DNA from: Candidatus Gastranaerophilales bacterium
Lineage (GTDB): Bacteria; Cyanobacteriota; Vampirovibrionia; Gastranaerophilales; Gastranaerophilaceae
Direction of reading: 5' to 3'
Assembly: GCA_028693235.1 (NCBI GenBank)
Contig: JAQUVW010000004.1
Coordinates: forward strand, 186,001-250,000
DNA: 64,000 nt
The notes under the pieces: model-generated
Seen by the model: only the letters and a program-made list of their open reading frames with translations
The model's database searches: none
Told to the model about the DNA's origin: nothing
In this document: piece by piece, positions 20,304 to 29,949 of the stretch
Layout: every line of letters starts with the position of its first letter
Position numbering within the stretch: the stretch's first letter is position 1
Translations under genes and position numbers: made by a program

Positions 20304-20654
20304 ATGCTATTAGAATTTATATACTCAAAAATACATAGAGCAACTGTGACCGACGCAAATCTTAATTATGTCGGTTCCATAACTATTGATGCTGAACTTT
20401 TGAACGCAGCAAATCTTTCAGAAGGTCAAAAAGTCGAAATATTGGACATCAATAACGGCGAAAGATTTCAAACATATATTATTGCAGGTAAAAAAGGACA
20501 ACGTGATATTTGCCTAAACGGAGCGGCTGCAAGAAAAGTCGCAATCGGCGACAAAGTTATTATCGTTGCCTATGCGGCTATGACTCCTGAGGAAGCTAAA
20601 ACTTTCAAGCCGACAATTGTACACGTTGACGAAAATAATAATATTAAAGCCTAA
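20304..20654 (+). CDS. panD: Aspartate 1-decarboxylase proenzyme
   Basis: This 116-aa enzyme makes beta-alanine for pantothenate/CoA synthesis. The self-cleavage site is Gly24-Ser25 in NYVGSITID, which generates the pyruvoyl cofactor; K9 and the NGAAAR segment are also conserved. Length is normal. AGAGAAGAG sits just before the ATG. No other pantothenate genes are nearby; the rRNA pseudouridine synthase is 40 nt upstream and may be co-transcribed. Confidence 0.97.
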   Translation: MLLEFIYSKIHRATVTDANLNYVGSITIDAELLNAANLSEGQKVEILDINNGERFQTYIIAGKKGQRDICLNGAAARKVAIGDKVIIVAYAAMTPEEAKTFKPTIVHVDENNNIKA

Positions 20655-20656
20655 AA

Positions 20657-20854
20657 CTAAAAATCTATGTCAGCTTCAACATCGAGTGTTTCCATTCTAT
20701 CATCGGGAGCACTTTTAAAAAGTTCAATTTTTTCAAGAGCTAAATCCAAATCCACTTTTAAAAGCTCATTTTCTTTTAAATGAAGCGTTTTAATAAACTC
20801 ATCAGGCAAAATAACACAATATTCACCATCTTTTTTTAACAATTTTGTTTTCAT
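20657..20854 (-). CDS. AbrB/MazE-like small DNA-binding protein, orphan
   Basis: This is a 65-aa protein whose first ~45 residues (LLKKDGEYCVILPDEFIKTL, then LKENELLKVDLD) look like a SpoVT-AbrB swapped-hairpin domain as in MazE-type antitoxins. ACGGAGG stands 6 nt upstream of the ATG. No toxin gene lies on either side: panD converges 2 nt away, and a non-coding stretch precedes it. It could be an orphan antitoxin or a small transition-state regulator. Confidence 0.6.
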   Translation of the reverse strand: MKTKLLKKDGEYCVILPDEFIKTLHLKENELLKVDLDLALEKIELFKSAPDDRMETLDVEADIDF

Positions 20855-21233
20855 CTAAGCCTCCGTATATTTTGTTTTTTATTATTCTCAAAAAACAAAA
20901 AAACAAAAAGCTACACATCGGCTATAAACTTTAATAATAAGACTTTTAGGACAAATATGACTTTGAGTGGATTAAAAATATCAAAACCCCATTGAAAACA
21001 AAGCTCCATAACACCTCCACATATATATGTTTGAGCTAATAGCCAACTACTACATATTCATACCTATAAAAGTCAAAACTAAAATATAAATTACTCAATA
21101 CTACGTTTACCATTTGCCAAAAAGCATTCGTGAGATATTTCATTCAAATGTAGCTGAGATAAACTTTCATAGTTTATAATAGCGGCATTTGTACGAATTA
21201 TATCACTTTTTATACTACTTTAAATAGAAGCAA
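20855..21233. other. 379-nt gap between Memo-AMMECR1 gene and AbrB-like gene
   Basis: This AT-rich stretch has no convincing gene. It must hold the minus-strand promoter of the AbrB-like gene; TTGTTT and TAATAA boxes 16 nt apart occur about 20-50 nt upstream of its start. A short inverted repeat ATAAACT/AGTTTAT lies near 21160. Two tiny plus-strand frames (12 codons after AGGA at about 20957, and 20 codons at about 21028) are too short to support. No structured RNA was recognised. Confidence 0.5.
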
Positions 21234-22586
21234 TTAACCGTCAATATGAATTGCCGAAAATCTGTATGCTTCAAATGTCTTGGAAAAATAATCGGGTCGC
21301 AAACCGGCTTTCTGTTTTAAAGAATTTAAAAACATAACTTTTTCAGGTAATTGTTCCCAAACAGATGGCAAATATACAGCCTGATGAGCCCCATCTTTTA
21401 TTATTATTCCATCTTCAAAGGGTTTGATTTTTTGCAATAAATCTTGCTCCCCGGAAAATTCAATTTTCATTGGTGCTGATAATAAAGAAATAGAAATATC
21501 AAGATTGTCAAATTCATCTTCCGTCAAAGGAGCAAACCTAGGGTCTTGAAAAGCAGCAGCTGAAGCATTGTTTATTAAATCAGCAATTAGCGGTCTATGT
21601 GCAATAATAGAGCCGATACATCCCCTTAAACTGCCATCTGTTTTCAACGTAACAAATGACGCACCGAGCTCATCAAATACTGGCGGAATAACTTTTAGCT
21701 CAACTTGAGCGTCCAATTTTTTGTTGTTCAATCCCATTGCAATACTTTTGTAACAAACAGAAATCGCAAAAGGTGAAAAATATTCTTTTATAAATTCTGA
21801 TTTTGTCATTTCTTGAAGCATCCACGCACCATAACCAACGACTCTATCTTTATCCGCAGTAACAGCAGCAGAGTTTGTCAACCCTATTCTGATGAAAGAG
21901 TATTGATTTGCTTTTGCAAAATCAACCGCCGCACATAACCCTGTTGAGCCACATGCCTGCTCAGATTGAAAACCTGATAAATCCTGTTGCTCAATCATTT
22001 CCGCCGTTATTTTATCAATTTTCTTTGCTTCTACATCTGTATGAAAATGACTCAAGTCAGTTGATATAACAAAGGCATTTTCTTCATCTTTATAATATTT
22101 TTTTATAATGTTTGATATCTTCTCAACTTGATTACCGGAAGCCAATACAGGAATAATCCGAACATCCTCATACAGATATTGAATAAAAGGTATTTGAACT
22201 TCAATTGCGTGCTCTTTTTCAAAAGGAATATCTGAAACTTGAGCACCAAAATGCTTTACTATATCTGCAACTATATCTTTATTTACAGGAATTGTACCCA
22301 ATGGTGTTTTAAAAAAATCATAAGAACACAATGTAACTTCATCAATCGGAACATAATGAACGGGTGAAATTATAAAAATATTTTTTATAGTTTTTTTCAA
22401 ACATTGATAACCTTTTGCCGCCAAAGCTCCTGAAAATACATACCCCGCATGAGGAACTATAATAGCTCTTGACTCTACATCATATACCTTTTCATGAGAA
22501 AAAATAGTTTTTAATTGAGATAAAAGTTCTTTTTTATCCTCAAAATAGAATGTCCCCATTGCAGAAGATTGTTTAATTTTTTCCAT
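21234..22586 (-). CDS. Memo-AMMECR1 fusion protein (AmmeMemoRadiSam system)
   Basis: This 450-aa protein has two fused domains. Residues ~1-265 are a Memo-like/class III dioxygenase-type domain (VPHAGYVFSGALAAKGY, FIISPVHYVP, STDLSHFHTDVEA). Residues ~270-450 are an AMMECR1 domain (GASFVTLKTDGSLRGCIGSI, FQDPRFAPLTEDEFDNLDI). The family is known only as a conserved trio with a radical-SAM protein, and its reaction is unresolved. The partner (22644-23645) diverges from this gene across a 57-nt shared promoter region. GGTGA lies 6 nt before the ATG. Confidence 0.93.
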   Translation of the reverse strand: MEKIKQSSAMGTFYFEDKKELLSQLKTIFSHEKVYDVESRAIIVPHAGYVFSGALAAKGYQCLKKTIKNIFIISPVHYVPIDEVTLCSYDFFKTPLGTIPVNKDIVADIVKHFGAQVSDIPFEKEHAIEVQIPFIQYLYEDVRIIPVLASGNQVEKISNIIKKYYKDEENAFVISTDLSHFHTDVEAKKIDKITAEMIEQQDLSGFQSEQACGSTGLCAAVDFAKANQYSFIRIGLTNSAAVTADKDRVVGYGAWMLQEMTKSEFIKEYFSPFAISVCYKSIAMGLNNKKLDAQVELKVIPPVFDELGASFVTLKTDGSLRGCIGSIIAHRPLIADLINNASAAAFQDPRFAPLTEDEFDNLDISISLLSAPMKIEFSGEQDLLQKIKPFEDGIIIKDGAHQAVYLPSVWEQLPEKVMFLNSLKQKAGLRPDYFSKTFEAYRFSAIHIDG

Positions 22587-22608
22587 AATAAATCACCGAT
22601 TAAACCAA

Positions 22609-22636
22609 TTACAAAATACATAATTAGCATTATAAT
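22609..22636 (+). promoter_or_regulatory. Probable promoter of the radical-SAM gene, leaderless arrangement
   Basis: TTACAA (22609-22614) and TATAAT (22631-22636) are separated by 16 nt. The -10 box ends 7 nt before the ATG at 22644, and no Shine-Dalgarno is visible, so transcription probably starts at or next to the start codon. Confidence 0.6.
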
Positions 22637-22643
22637 ATATTTT

Positions 22644-23645
22644 ATGAAATACGAAAATAGCCTTACTTCTAATAAAGTTCAATGCACTCTTTGTCCCAGA
22701 AATTGCACACTTGGTGATGGACAAAGAGGATTTTGCTATGTCAGACAAAACATAAACGGCAAAATCAAACTTACAACCTACGGCTACACAACAGGACTCG
22801 CAATAGACCCGGTTGAAAAAAAGCCGCTTTACCATTTCTACCCCGGAAGCAAAGTATTATCTTTCGGCACAATTGGTTGCAATTTGGGCTGCAAATTTTG
22901 CCAAAATTACACAACAACAAAAGCAAAAATCGACCCGACCCTTCTTCAAAAAGCCTCCCCCATTGAAATTGCAACAATGGCAAAAAAATATGGTTGCAAA
23001 AGCGTAGCATTTACATATAACGACCCCGTGATATTTTTTGAATACGCAATTGATACAGCTAAAGAATGCAAGAAACTCGGAATAAAAACAATAGCCGTAA
23101 CTGCAGGCTATATAAACCCCGAACCTAGAGAAAAATTTTTCAAATATATAGATGCTGTAAATATTGACCTCAAGGCATTTTCAAACGATTTCTATAAAAG
23201 AAATTCATTGGTCACGTTCCCACCCATTCTTGATACAATAAAATACGTAAACAAAAAAACAAACTGTCACCTTGAACTTACAACCCTTATTATTGAAGGG
23301 GAAAATGACTCAGAAACTGAATTGAAAAACGAATTTAACTGGATAAAAAATGAACTCGGAGAAAATATTCCGCTTCACCTTAGTGCGTTTTTCCCTTGCT
23401 ACAAATTTGAAAATCATAAACCAACTTCACCACAAAGACTTATTAAATCATATAATTTTGCCAAAGAAGCTGGCTTAAACTACGTATATACAGGCAATCT
23501 TCATCACGAAAAAACATCAACTACTTATTGCAAAAACTGTAAAAAAGAACTTATAATCCGTAATCAATATATAATAAAAAGCTACAATCTCGATTATGAC
23601 GGCAAATGCAAATTCTGTGGGACTAAATGCGACGGTTTATTTTAA
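22644..23645 (+). CDS. amrS: AmmeMemoRadiSam system radical SAM enzyme
   Basis: From the ATG at 22644 this is a 333-aa radical SAM protein. The [4Fe-4S]/SAM motif is CNLGCKFC, preceded by an N-terminal Cys pair (CTLCPRNCTLGDGQRGFC) typical of PflA-like activases of this system. AFTYNDPVIFFEYAIDTAKE and VTAGYINPEPREKF match the family. The C-terminus adds a zinc-ribbon-like set (CKNCKKEL, CKFCGTKCDG). An open frame extends upstream, but the earlier region is promoter. It works with the divergent Memo-AMMECR1 fusion in an undefined modification. Confidence 0.92.
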   Translation: MKYENSLTSNKVQCTLCPRNCTLGDGQRGFCYVRQNINGKIKLTTYGYTTGLAIDPVEKKPLYHFYPGSKVLSFGTIGCNLGCKFCQNYTTTKAKIDPTLLQKASPIEIATMAKKYGCKSVAFTYNDPVIFFEYAIDTAKECKKLGIKTIAVTAGYINPEPREKFFKYIDAVNIDLKAFSNDFYKRNSLVTFPPILDTIKYVNKKTNCHLELTTLIIEGENDSETELKNEFNWIKNELGENIPLHLSAFFPCYKFENHKPTSPQRLIKSYNFAKEAGLNYVYTGNLHHEKTSTTYCKNCKKELIIRNQYIIKSYNLDYDGKCKFCGTKCDGLF

Positions 23646-23646
23646 A

Positions 23647-23672
23647 AAAGAGCGGAACATATCCGCCCTTTA
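23647..23672. terminator. Probable intrinsic terminator after amrS
   Basis: AAAGaGCGGA / TCCGCcCTTT forms a stem with one mismatch and a 5-nt loop. T-rich sequence follows on the plus strand and the A run allows minus-strand use by the convergent gene at 23677. Confidence 0.6.
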
Positions 23673-23676
23673 ATAT

Positions 23677-24150
23677 TTATTTATTATTTAAAAACTTCTG
23701 AACTTTGGTTTCCATCGACTCAACCTTCATTTTCCATTCCCCTTGAGAATTTTTCCCGATGATAAAATACGCCGGCAAACTATAATCACTTGCCGAAGCC
23801 TTTCGCATTGCAGTAACCTTGTAATCTACACCATCTTTTGTAACTTTTATATCAGAATATGAATTACTGTATTTTACGATTTTACCAACTTTCATACCTA
23901 AACTTGCCTCTTTTTTGTATTTTGCAAAAGGGACATTTACAGCCTGCTTTGTTCCATCTGGCTTTATTACAATACGGATAATTTTCGGATTAGGTACAAA
24001 AAAGCTAAAGAAATTTGAAGAATAGCTGTTGCCCGCTTGAACATACTTATTGAAAAACTGCAAAACAGAAGCTGATTCATCATTAGCAATAGCAAAAGAC
24101 ATAAAAGTACCAATAATTAATGCAAAAAGTAATAATAATATTTTTTTCAT
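23677..24150 (-). CDS. Small exported protein of unknown function
   Basis: This is a 157-aa protein with a clear Sec signal peptide (KKILLLLFALIIGTFMSFA, cleavage near AIA-ND). The mature part has alternating strands and could be a small alpha+beta fold, but no known motif is seen. GGGGGC lies 6 nt before the ATG. It sits between amrS (convergent) and rpoC2 (same strand, upstream) and is separated from rpoC2 by a terminator, so it is probably its own unit. Confidence 0.65.
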   Translation of the reverse strand: MKKILLLLFALIIGTFMSFAIANDESASVLQFFNKYVQAGNSYSSNFFSFFVPNPKIIRIVIKPDGTKQAVNVPFAKYKKEASLGMKVGKIVKYSNSYSDIKVTKDGVDYKVTAMRKASASDYSLPAYFIIGKNSQGEWKMKVESMETKVQKFLNNK

Positions 24151-24225
24151 TAAAGCCCCCTAATAGCCATATAAACATTATCTTTTATAAACTCTTTTTT
24201 GAAAGACTTAGCCATTTTAACATAT

Positions 24226-24254
24226 AAAGAGACAGCCTTCAAGACTGCCTCTTT
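24226..24254 (-). terminator. Probable terminator of the rpoB-rpoC1-rpoC2 operon
   Basis: In the minus direction, AAAGAGGCAG / CTGTCTCTTT pairs with one G-U and a 9-nt loop, 22 nt after the rpoC2 stop. The T tract after it is short. Confidence 0.65.
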
Positions 24255-24276
24255 TCGTGTTTATTTGAAATTTAAA

Positions 24277-27200
24277 TTACTCAATGGTAAAATCAGGAGC
24301 TCCGAACATACCTTCAATTTCTTCTAAGATAGCAGAAGGTTTGCGAGCATTGTTCTTTTGAGCAGCTCTTCTTTGAGCTTCTTTATCCTTTTCTTCTGAC
24401 GCATTTGTCAAATGGTAATAACCTGTACCTGCAGGTATTAATCTACCGATGATAACGTTTTCTTTCAATCCTCTTAAAAGATCACGTTTGCCATCAACAG
24501 CAGCCTCAGTCAAGATTCTTGTTGTTTCTTGGAAAGAAGCAGCAGAGATGAAACTTTCAGTATTCAAACTTGCTTTTGTTATACCAAGCAATACAGCTTC
24601 GTATGTAGCAGGTTGACCTTCAGCTTCAATAGCCAACTTATTTTCTTCTTCAACAATTTTCAAATCAAGGAATTCGCCTGGGAGCAATTTTGTATCACCT
24701 GATTCAACAATTTTGACTTTCTTAGTCATTTGCTTAACGATAACTTCGACATGCTTATCAGCGATTTCAACGCCTTGAGAACGATATACACGTTGAACTT
24801 CATCAACCAAATATTGTTGAGCAGCTGACGCTCCGTTCAATCTGATGACATCATGAGGGTTCAACGGACCACTTGTTAAAGGTTGTCCGGCTGTAACCTC
24901 TTGCCCGTTAGCAACGATGATTGTAGAATCGATAGAAAATTTAATTTCGTATTTTCCATTGTCATTTACAATAAACAATCTAGGAACATCATCTTCGATT
25001 TCAATATGTGCGACACCGTCGATTTCAGCAAGAATAGCACAATCTTTAGGCTTTCTACCTTCAAGCAATTCTTCAACTCTCGGAAGACCTTGAACGATAT
25101 CACCAGTTTTTTGTCTTTCAAATACCAATGTAGCCAAGAAATCACCACGTAGAACCAATGAACCATTGTTTACTTGAAGCATAGTTCCGGGGCTAATCAA
25201 ATATGGGCGGCCTGTTCTTATTGTGACTGACGCCTTATCAACAGCAACAACCATACCTGAAATATCAGATTGTTCACCAGATTCAGAAAGTACAGAATCC
25301 ATTTTGATAAATTGTCCGACTTCAACAATCGGTTTAGTTTTTGTTGAAATTGTTTCTTCATAGTTGTCAGAGATTAGAAGCAATCTTCTAAGGTCTTGAG
25401 CTGCACCCTTAATGCTTGCAACACCATCATTTACAGCCAAAACTTGAGTTTTAGCAACAGGAGTTTTTGCATCAATTATTTGTCCGTCTTGAACCAACAA
25501 TTCAGTTTGCATTGAAGCTTTGGTCTTAGATGAACCTTCGATTTCTCTTCTTACAATCAATGTTTCAAGAACAACAACTTTTAAGTTATTATCCTCATCC
25601 AATTCAACCATACCTTTTAAGTGACTCAAGAAGCCTTGCATTTGAAGGACCAAGCTTGTTCTTGTAAGAACTGCACCATCCAAGTTTCTTACTCTTGCAC
25701 CATCTTTGAATTGCAATTGAGTAACTGGAACAATGTCAATTGATTCATCAGTTGTGTTGAAATCAATAGAAACATCTTTTGGTTGAACATCAAATTTTTG
25801 AACAGGTCTTACTAAAATTTGGATAGGTTTATTTGAAATTTCTTCTTCATCAATAGTAGAAACATCAATATCTTCATCTAGATCATCAATTTCCATATTG
25901 TCATTATCTGAATCCAAAATAGTCACAATTGATAACTCTTTCGCTTTAACTTTAGGAGCGATTTGAGTACCGGCTTCAACAATCTCACCTTCATCGACTT
26001 TTAAATCGTTGATGTTTGACAATGTATAAACTTCGCCTGGTCTGATTACAACTTCGTGAATAATGTCATTGAATTCTTTTATTTCAACAATACCGTCAAT
26101 GTGAGAATATAAATCCTTAACAATTTCGGTACCGGCTGTTACAAAAGTACCGGATTCAACCATTTTCAAAGCTGAATCTTTATTCAACTGATGTATTTCA
26201 TCAGGAATAAAAATTACTTCGCCGGGTTTTGTTACGATTTGATTTTCATCAACTTCAACGCCGTTGTATCTAATTTCACCACTTGAAGCAACACTGTTTT
26301 CTTCATCGACAAGTTCTGCAATAATCATACCGTTTTCCACTGTTGTATCAACTGGAGATTTAACGATATATTTTTCGCCTGTAGCTTCAACTGTCCATAA
26401 TTGTTCTTTTTTTGTATTTTCAAATACTGCGTTAGATGGCGTGATTGAAGCAATGACAATAGTTAATTCTTTACCTTTAACTATTTTTTTGATTTTTTTG
26501 CCTTCGAATTTAATTTCTTCAACAATTAAATTATCACCAACTCTAACTTCACCACCGTGTTCAGAAACGGTCATAATTTCGGCTAATTTTTCACCTGTTT
26601 TAATTTTTTGAGAATCTTCAACCAAGATTTTAGCACCACCCGGAAGATTATAAACGTCGCCGCCTAAAACCCAAATTATACCATTTTTATTGGCAGTTCT
26701 TGAAATATTACCTTGACGATCTTTCTTTTCATCTGCGATGAAGTCTTGGAATACAACTTCACCACCCAAATCAGTCGTAATATCTTTTGTAGCTTTTTCT
26801 GTTAAACGACTACCGTCACCTTGACTTGTAGGTTCAAAATCAGCTAACTTATCACCTTTTTTAACATTAAGTCCTTTGCTGATATGCAAAATAGCACCTG
26901 CAGGAATGTGGTATTTATAAGTCTTTTTAGCACCTTTCAATTCAATATCAGATTCTTGAAGACAAACTTGTACATCATCACCATGACGTGTTCTCAATTC
27001 TTTAAAAGCAATTTTAGATGTAATTTCACCATCTTCATCAGCAATAATTTGCTTCATAGCACCTGAGCCTTTGAATACACCGCCGGTGTGGAAAGTTCTC
27101 ATTGTAAGTTGAGTTCCGGGTTCACCGATTGATTGAGCAGCGATAATACCAATTGCTTCACCGACATCAACCATTTTTTGAGTTGTAAGAGCCCAACCGT

Positions 27201-28113
27201 AACATTTTTGACAAATTCCATATTCAAGCTCACAAGTTAAAGGTGAACGAACTAATAATTCTTTAAGATTTAAAGGCTCGACTTTTTTAACATCCATACG
27301 ATCTAAGGTTGTACCTTTAGCAACAATAACATTACCTTCAGCATCTTTTATGTCTTCAGCAATTGTTCTACCTAAAAGTCTGTCTGTTAAAGGAGCAACT
27401 ATTTTTTCACCGTCTGAAATAGCTGACATTTTGATAGCTCTATCTGTACCACAGTCTATATCTCTAATGATAACATCTTGAGCAACGTCGACTAAACGTC
27501 TTGTTAAATATCCTGAATCGGCTGTTTTCAACGCTGTATCTACAAGACCTTTACGAGCTCCGTATGAAGAAATGATATATTCAGTAACCGATAACCCTTC
27601 TTTAAAGTTTGATTTAATAGGTAAGTCGATGATTTGACCTTGTGCATCAGCCATCAAACCTCTCATACCAACCAATTGTGATACTTGAGATAAGTTACCT
27701 CTCGCTCCGGAGAACGCCATCATATATACAGGGTTCAATCTATCAAAGTTTTCAACTACACTTTCAGTCAACTTAGCTGTTGTTTCAGACCAAGTATCGA
27801 TGACCTTTGTATATCTTTCAACTTCAGTAATCTCACCTTTTAAATATCTGTGTGTTGATTTTTCAATTTCTTTTTCAGCTTGAGCAAGCAAATCTTTTTT
27901 TACAGCAGGAACAGATAAGTCAGTAATAGTAATAGTTGTACCCGCTTTTGTAGCAAATCTGTATCCCAAGTTCTTCAAACTGTTTGCCAAGTCAGCAGTT
28001 TTGGCACCGCCGAACTCAAGATATACTTGAGCAAGCAAGTTCTTCAACGAACCTTTATTCATCTGCTTGTTAATGAAGTCAAATGATTTCTTTTTGTGAA
28101 TTAATGTATCCAT
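24277..28113 (-). CDS. rpoC2: RNA polymerase subunit beta'' (RpoC2), cyanobacterial-type split
   Basis: This 1278-aa protein is the C-terminal part of bacterial beta'. It begins in the region of [20 protein letters not shown] and [10 protein letters not shown], the position where cyanobacterial RpoC2 starts. [12 protein letters not shown] and [15 protein letters not shown] belong to the bridge helix/trigger region, and a zinc site is visible ([13 protein letters not shown]). After [14 protein letters not shown] and the shared RTRHG there is a very long insert (about residues 350-940) in the trigger loop, as in cyanobacterial SI3. Family motifs resume at [11 protein letters not shown] and the [11 protein letters not shown] region. 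AAAGGTGAG stands before the ATG. Confidence 0.97.
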   Translation of the reverse strand: MDTLIHKKKSFDFINKQMNKGSLKNLLAQVYLEFGGAKTADLANSLKNLGYRFATKAGTTITITDLSVPAVKKDLLAQAEKEIEKSTHRYLKGEITEVERYTKVIDTWSETTAKLTESVVENFDRLNPVYMMAFSGARGNLSQVSQLVGMRGLMADAQGQIIDLPIKSNFKEGLSVTEYIISSYGARKGLVDTALKTADSGYLTRRLVDVAQDVIIRDIDCGTDRAIKMSAISDGEKIVAPLTDRLLGRTIAEDIKDAEGNVIVAKGTTLDRMDVKKVEPLNLKELLVRSPLTCELEYGICQKCYGWALTTQKMVDVGEAIGIIAAQSIGEPGTQLTMRTFHTGGVFKGSGAMKQIIADEDGEITSKIAFKELRTRHGDDVQVCLQESDIELKGAKKTYKYHIPAGAILHISKGLNVKKGDKLADFEPTSQGDGSRLTEKATKDITTDLGGEVVFQDFIADEKKDRQGNISRTANKNGIIWVLGGDVYNLPGGAKILVEDSQKIKTGEKLAEIMTVSEHGGEVRVGDNLIVEEIKFEGKKIKKIVKGKELTIVIASITPSNAVFENTKKEQLWTVEATGEKYIVKSPVDTTVENGMIIAELVDEENSVASSGEIRYNGVEVDENQIVTKPGEVIFIPDEIHQLNKDSALKMVESGTFVTAGTEIVKDLYSHIDGIVEIKEFNDIIHEVVIRPGEVYTLSNINDLKVDEGEIVEAGTQIAPKVKAKELSIVTILDSDNDNMEIDDLDEDIDVSTIDEEEISNKPIQILVRPVQKFDVQPKDVSIDFNTTDESIDIVPVTQLQFKDGARVRNLDGAVLTRTSLVLQMQGFLSHLKGMVELDEDNNLKVVVLETLIVRREIEGSSKTKASMQTELLVQDGQIIDAKTPVAKTQVLAVNDGVASIKGAAQDLRRLLLISDNYEETISTKTKPIVEVGQFIKMDSVLSESGEQSDISGMVVAVDKASVTIRTGRPYLISPGTMLQVNNGSLVLRGDFLATLVFERQKTGDIVQGLPRVEELLEGRKPKDCAILAEIDGVAHIEIEDDVPRLFIVNDNGKYEIKFSIDSTIIVANGQEVTAGQPLTSGPLNPHDVIRLNGASAAQQYLVDEVQRVYRSQGVEIADKHVEVIVKQMTKKVKIVESGDTKLLPGEFLDLKIVEEENKLAIEAEGQPATYEAVLLGITKASLNTESFISAASFQETTRILTEAAVDGKRDLLRGLKENVIIGRLIPAGTGYYHLTNASEEKDKEAQRRAAQKNNARKPSAILEEIEGMFGAPDFTIE

Positions 28114-28155
28114 GTTATATTCTCACCTTTAATTTTTATAAAATGTACCTTCCCT

Positions 28156-28204
28156 CTGTAGTAGCCTACAGGACGACGAAATGCAGGGGTAACCCTGCTT
28201 CGTC
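28156..28204. promoter_or_regulatory. Two tandem hairpins between rpoC1 and rpoC2
   Basis: The 91-nt gap between rpoC1 and rpoC2 holds two perfect or near-perfect hairpins. CTGTAG-TAGC-CTACAG occupies 28156-28171. GACGAA(at)GCAGGG-GTAA-CCCTGCTTCGTC occupies 28175-28204, ending at the rpoC1 stop. They are GC-rich for this genome. No T run follows, so they look more like processing or stabilising elements than terminators. Confidence 0.7.
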
Positions 28205-29920
28205 TTATGATGAAAGAACTGCTTTTCTAACAGTTTCGTTAAAGATAATTCTACCAACAGTAGTTGTAAGTCTTTTGCCTTTATCATCACGAACTGTAAT
28301 TTTTTCGTGAAGAGTAATGACACCAGCCTCTAACGCAGCAATTGCGTCTTCAAAGCTGTAGAAGAATCTGTTTCCCGGTCCTTCATCTTCTTTTAGAATG
28401 GTTAGATAATACATACCTAAGACCATATCTTGAGAAGGTGTAATGATTGGCTTACCTGTAGCAGGTGCTAAAATGTTATTGGTTGCGAGCATTAGCATTC
28501 TTGCTTCAGTTTGAGCTTCAATTGATAAAGGAACGTGAACCGCCATTTGGTCACCGTCGAAGTCGGCGTTGAACGCAGTACATACGAGCGGGTGAAGTTG
28601 AATAGCTCTACCTTCAACCAATTTAGGTTCAAATGCTTGAATACCCAATCTGTGAAGTGTAGGAGCACGGTTTAGCATAACCGGATGTCCATCAATTACT
28701 TCTTCTAAAATATCCCAAACCACAGGTTCTGATCTTTCGATTTTCTTCTTAGCGGATTTGATATTTTGAACAAGTCCTCTTTCGATTAATTTATTAACAA
28801 CGAAAGGTTTAAACAATTCTATAGCCATTTCTTTAGGCAAACCACATTGGTTAAGTTGCAAGCTAGGACCGACAACGATTACTGAACGACCTGAATAGTC
28901 AACACGTTTACCAAGTAAGTTTTGACGGAAACGACCTTGTTTACCTTCAATGATATTTGATAATGATTTCAACGGTCTGTTGTTTGGTCCAACGACAGTT
29001 CTACCACGTCTTCCGTTGTCAATTAGAGCATCAACGGCTTCTTGAAGCATACGTTTTTCGTTTCTAACAATAATTTCAGGAGCACCCATTTCGAGCAATC
29101 TCAACAAACGGTTGTTTCTGTTGATAACACGTCTATATAAATCATTCAAATCTGATGTTGCAAATCTGCCACCGTCTAATTGAACCATAGGTCTTAAATC
29201 AGGAGGTGTAACAGGAAGTACATCCATTATCATCCAAGTTGGAGATGTATTACTTGCAATTAAAGATTCTACAAGTCTTAATCTCTTAATTAATTTTGCT
29301 TTTCTTTGAACAGAACCACCAGCACTGTCAAGTTCAGCTTTTATGTTTTCTAACAATTCAGGCATTGTAATTTCAGAAAGCAAATCTTTAATAGCTTCAG
29401 CACCAATGCCTACTTTTAAAGCACTTTCTTCATTTTCCAACATAAAGTCTTCATATTCTTCTTCAGAAAGAAGTTGAAGCTTCTTAAATCCTGAATCAGC
29501 TGGTTCAATTACAACATAATTGTTGAAATAAATAACTTGTTCAAGGTCTTTCAAAGACATATCCAAAAGCAAACCAAGGTAAGATGGAATACCTTTTAAG
29601 AACCAAATATGAGATACAGGAGCCGCTAATTTGATATGCCCCATTCTGTGACGACGAACCTTTGAATCAGTAACTTCTACGCCACAACGTTCACAAATGA
29701 TACCTTTATGTCTTACTCTTTTATATTTACCGCAATAGCATTCCCAGTCCTTTGTAGGTCCAAAAATTCTTTCGCAGAACAAACCGTCTCTTTCCGGTTT
29801 TAATGTTCTATAGTTGATTGTTTCAGGTTTTGATACTTCACCATACGACCATTTCAGAATACGCTCAGGAGAAGCGATACTGATTCGTATATAGTCAAAA
29901 TAATCTATACTTGTAGACAA
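28205..29920 (-). CDS. rpoC1: RNA polymerase subunit gamma (RpoC1), cyanobacterial-type split
   Basis: This 571-aa protein is the N-terminal part of beta'. It has the zinc-binding region [20 protein letters not shown], the clamp, [20 protein letters not shown], the catalytic magnesium motif NADFDGDQM, and ends just after [13 protein letters not shown]. In unsplit beta' the chain would continue; here a TAA stops it and rpoC2 follows with its own ribosome site. It is a little shorter than typical cyanobacterial RpoC1 (about 620 aa). GGAGATAAAAATTG precedes the ATG. It follows rpoB by 29 nt. Confidence 0.97.
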   Translation of the reverse strand: MSTSIDYFDYIRISIASPERILKWSYGEVSKPETINYRTLKPERDGLFCERIFGPTKDWECYCGKYKRVRHKGIICERCGVEVTDSKVRRHRMGHIKLAAPVSHIWFLKGIPSYLGLLLDMSLKDLEQVIYFNNYVVIEPADSGFKKLQLLSEEEYEDFMLENEESALKVGIGAEAIKDLLSEITMPELLENIKAELDSAGGSVQRKAKLIKRLRLVESLIASNTSPTWMIMDVLPVTPPDLRPMVQLDGGRFATSDLNDLYRRVINRNNRLLRLLEMGAPEIIVRNEKRMLQEAVDALIDNGRRGRTVVGPNNRPLKSLSNIIEGKQGRFRQNLLGKRVDYSGRSVIVVGPSLQLNQCGLPKEMAIELFKPFVVNKLIERGLVQNIKSAKKKIERSEPVVWDILEEVIDGHPVMLNRAPTLHRLGIQAFEPKLVEGRAIQLHPLVCTAFNADFDGDQMAVHVPLSIEAQTEARMLMLATNNILAPATGKPIITPSQDMVLGMYYLTILKEDEGPGNRFFYSFEDAIAALEAGVITLHEKITVRDDKGKRLTTTVGRIIFNETVRKAVLSS

Positions 29921-29949
29921 TTTTTATCTCCTTTATATAATTTTAGTTC

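Noticed and set aside
20657-20854. Toxin-antitoxin locus
   Set aside because: Only an AbrB/MazE-like protein is present; panD converges on one side and the other side is 379 nt without a gene.
20957-20995. 12-codon frame after AGGA in the 379-nt gap
   Set aside because: Too short, no terminator or conserved context; likely chance.
28114-28204. rpoC split as a sequencing frameshift
   Set aside because: The break falls at the known cyanobacterial boundary, the second gene has its own AAAGGTGAG site and new N-terminus, and 91 nt of structured non-coding DNA separate the parts.
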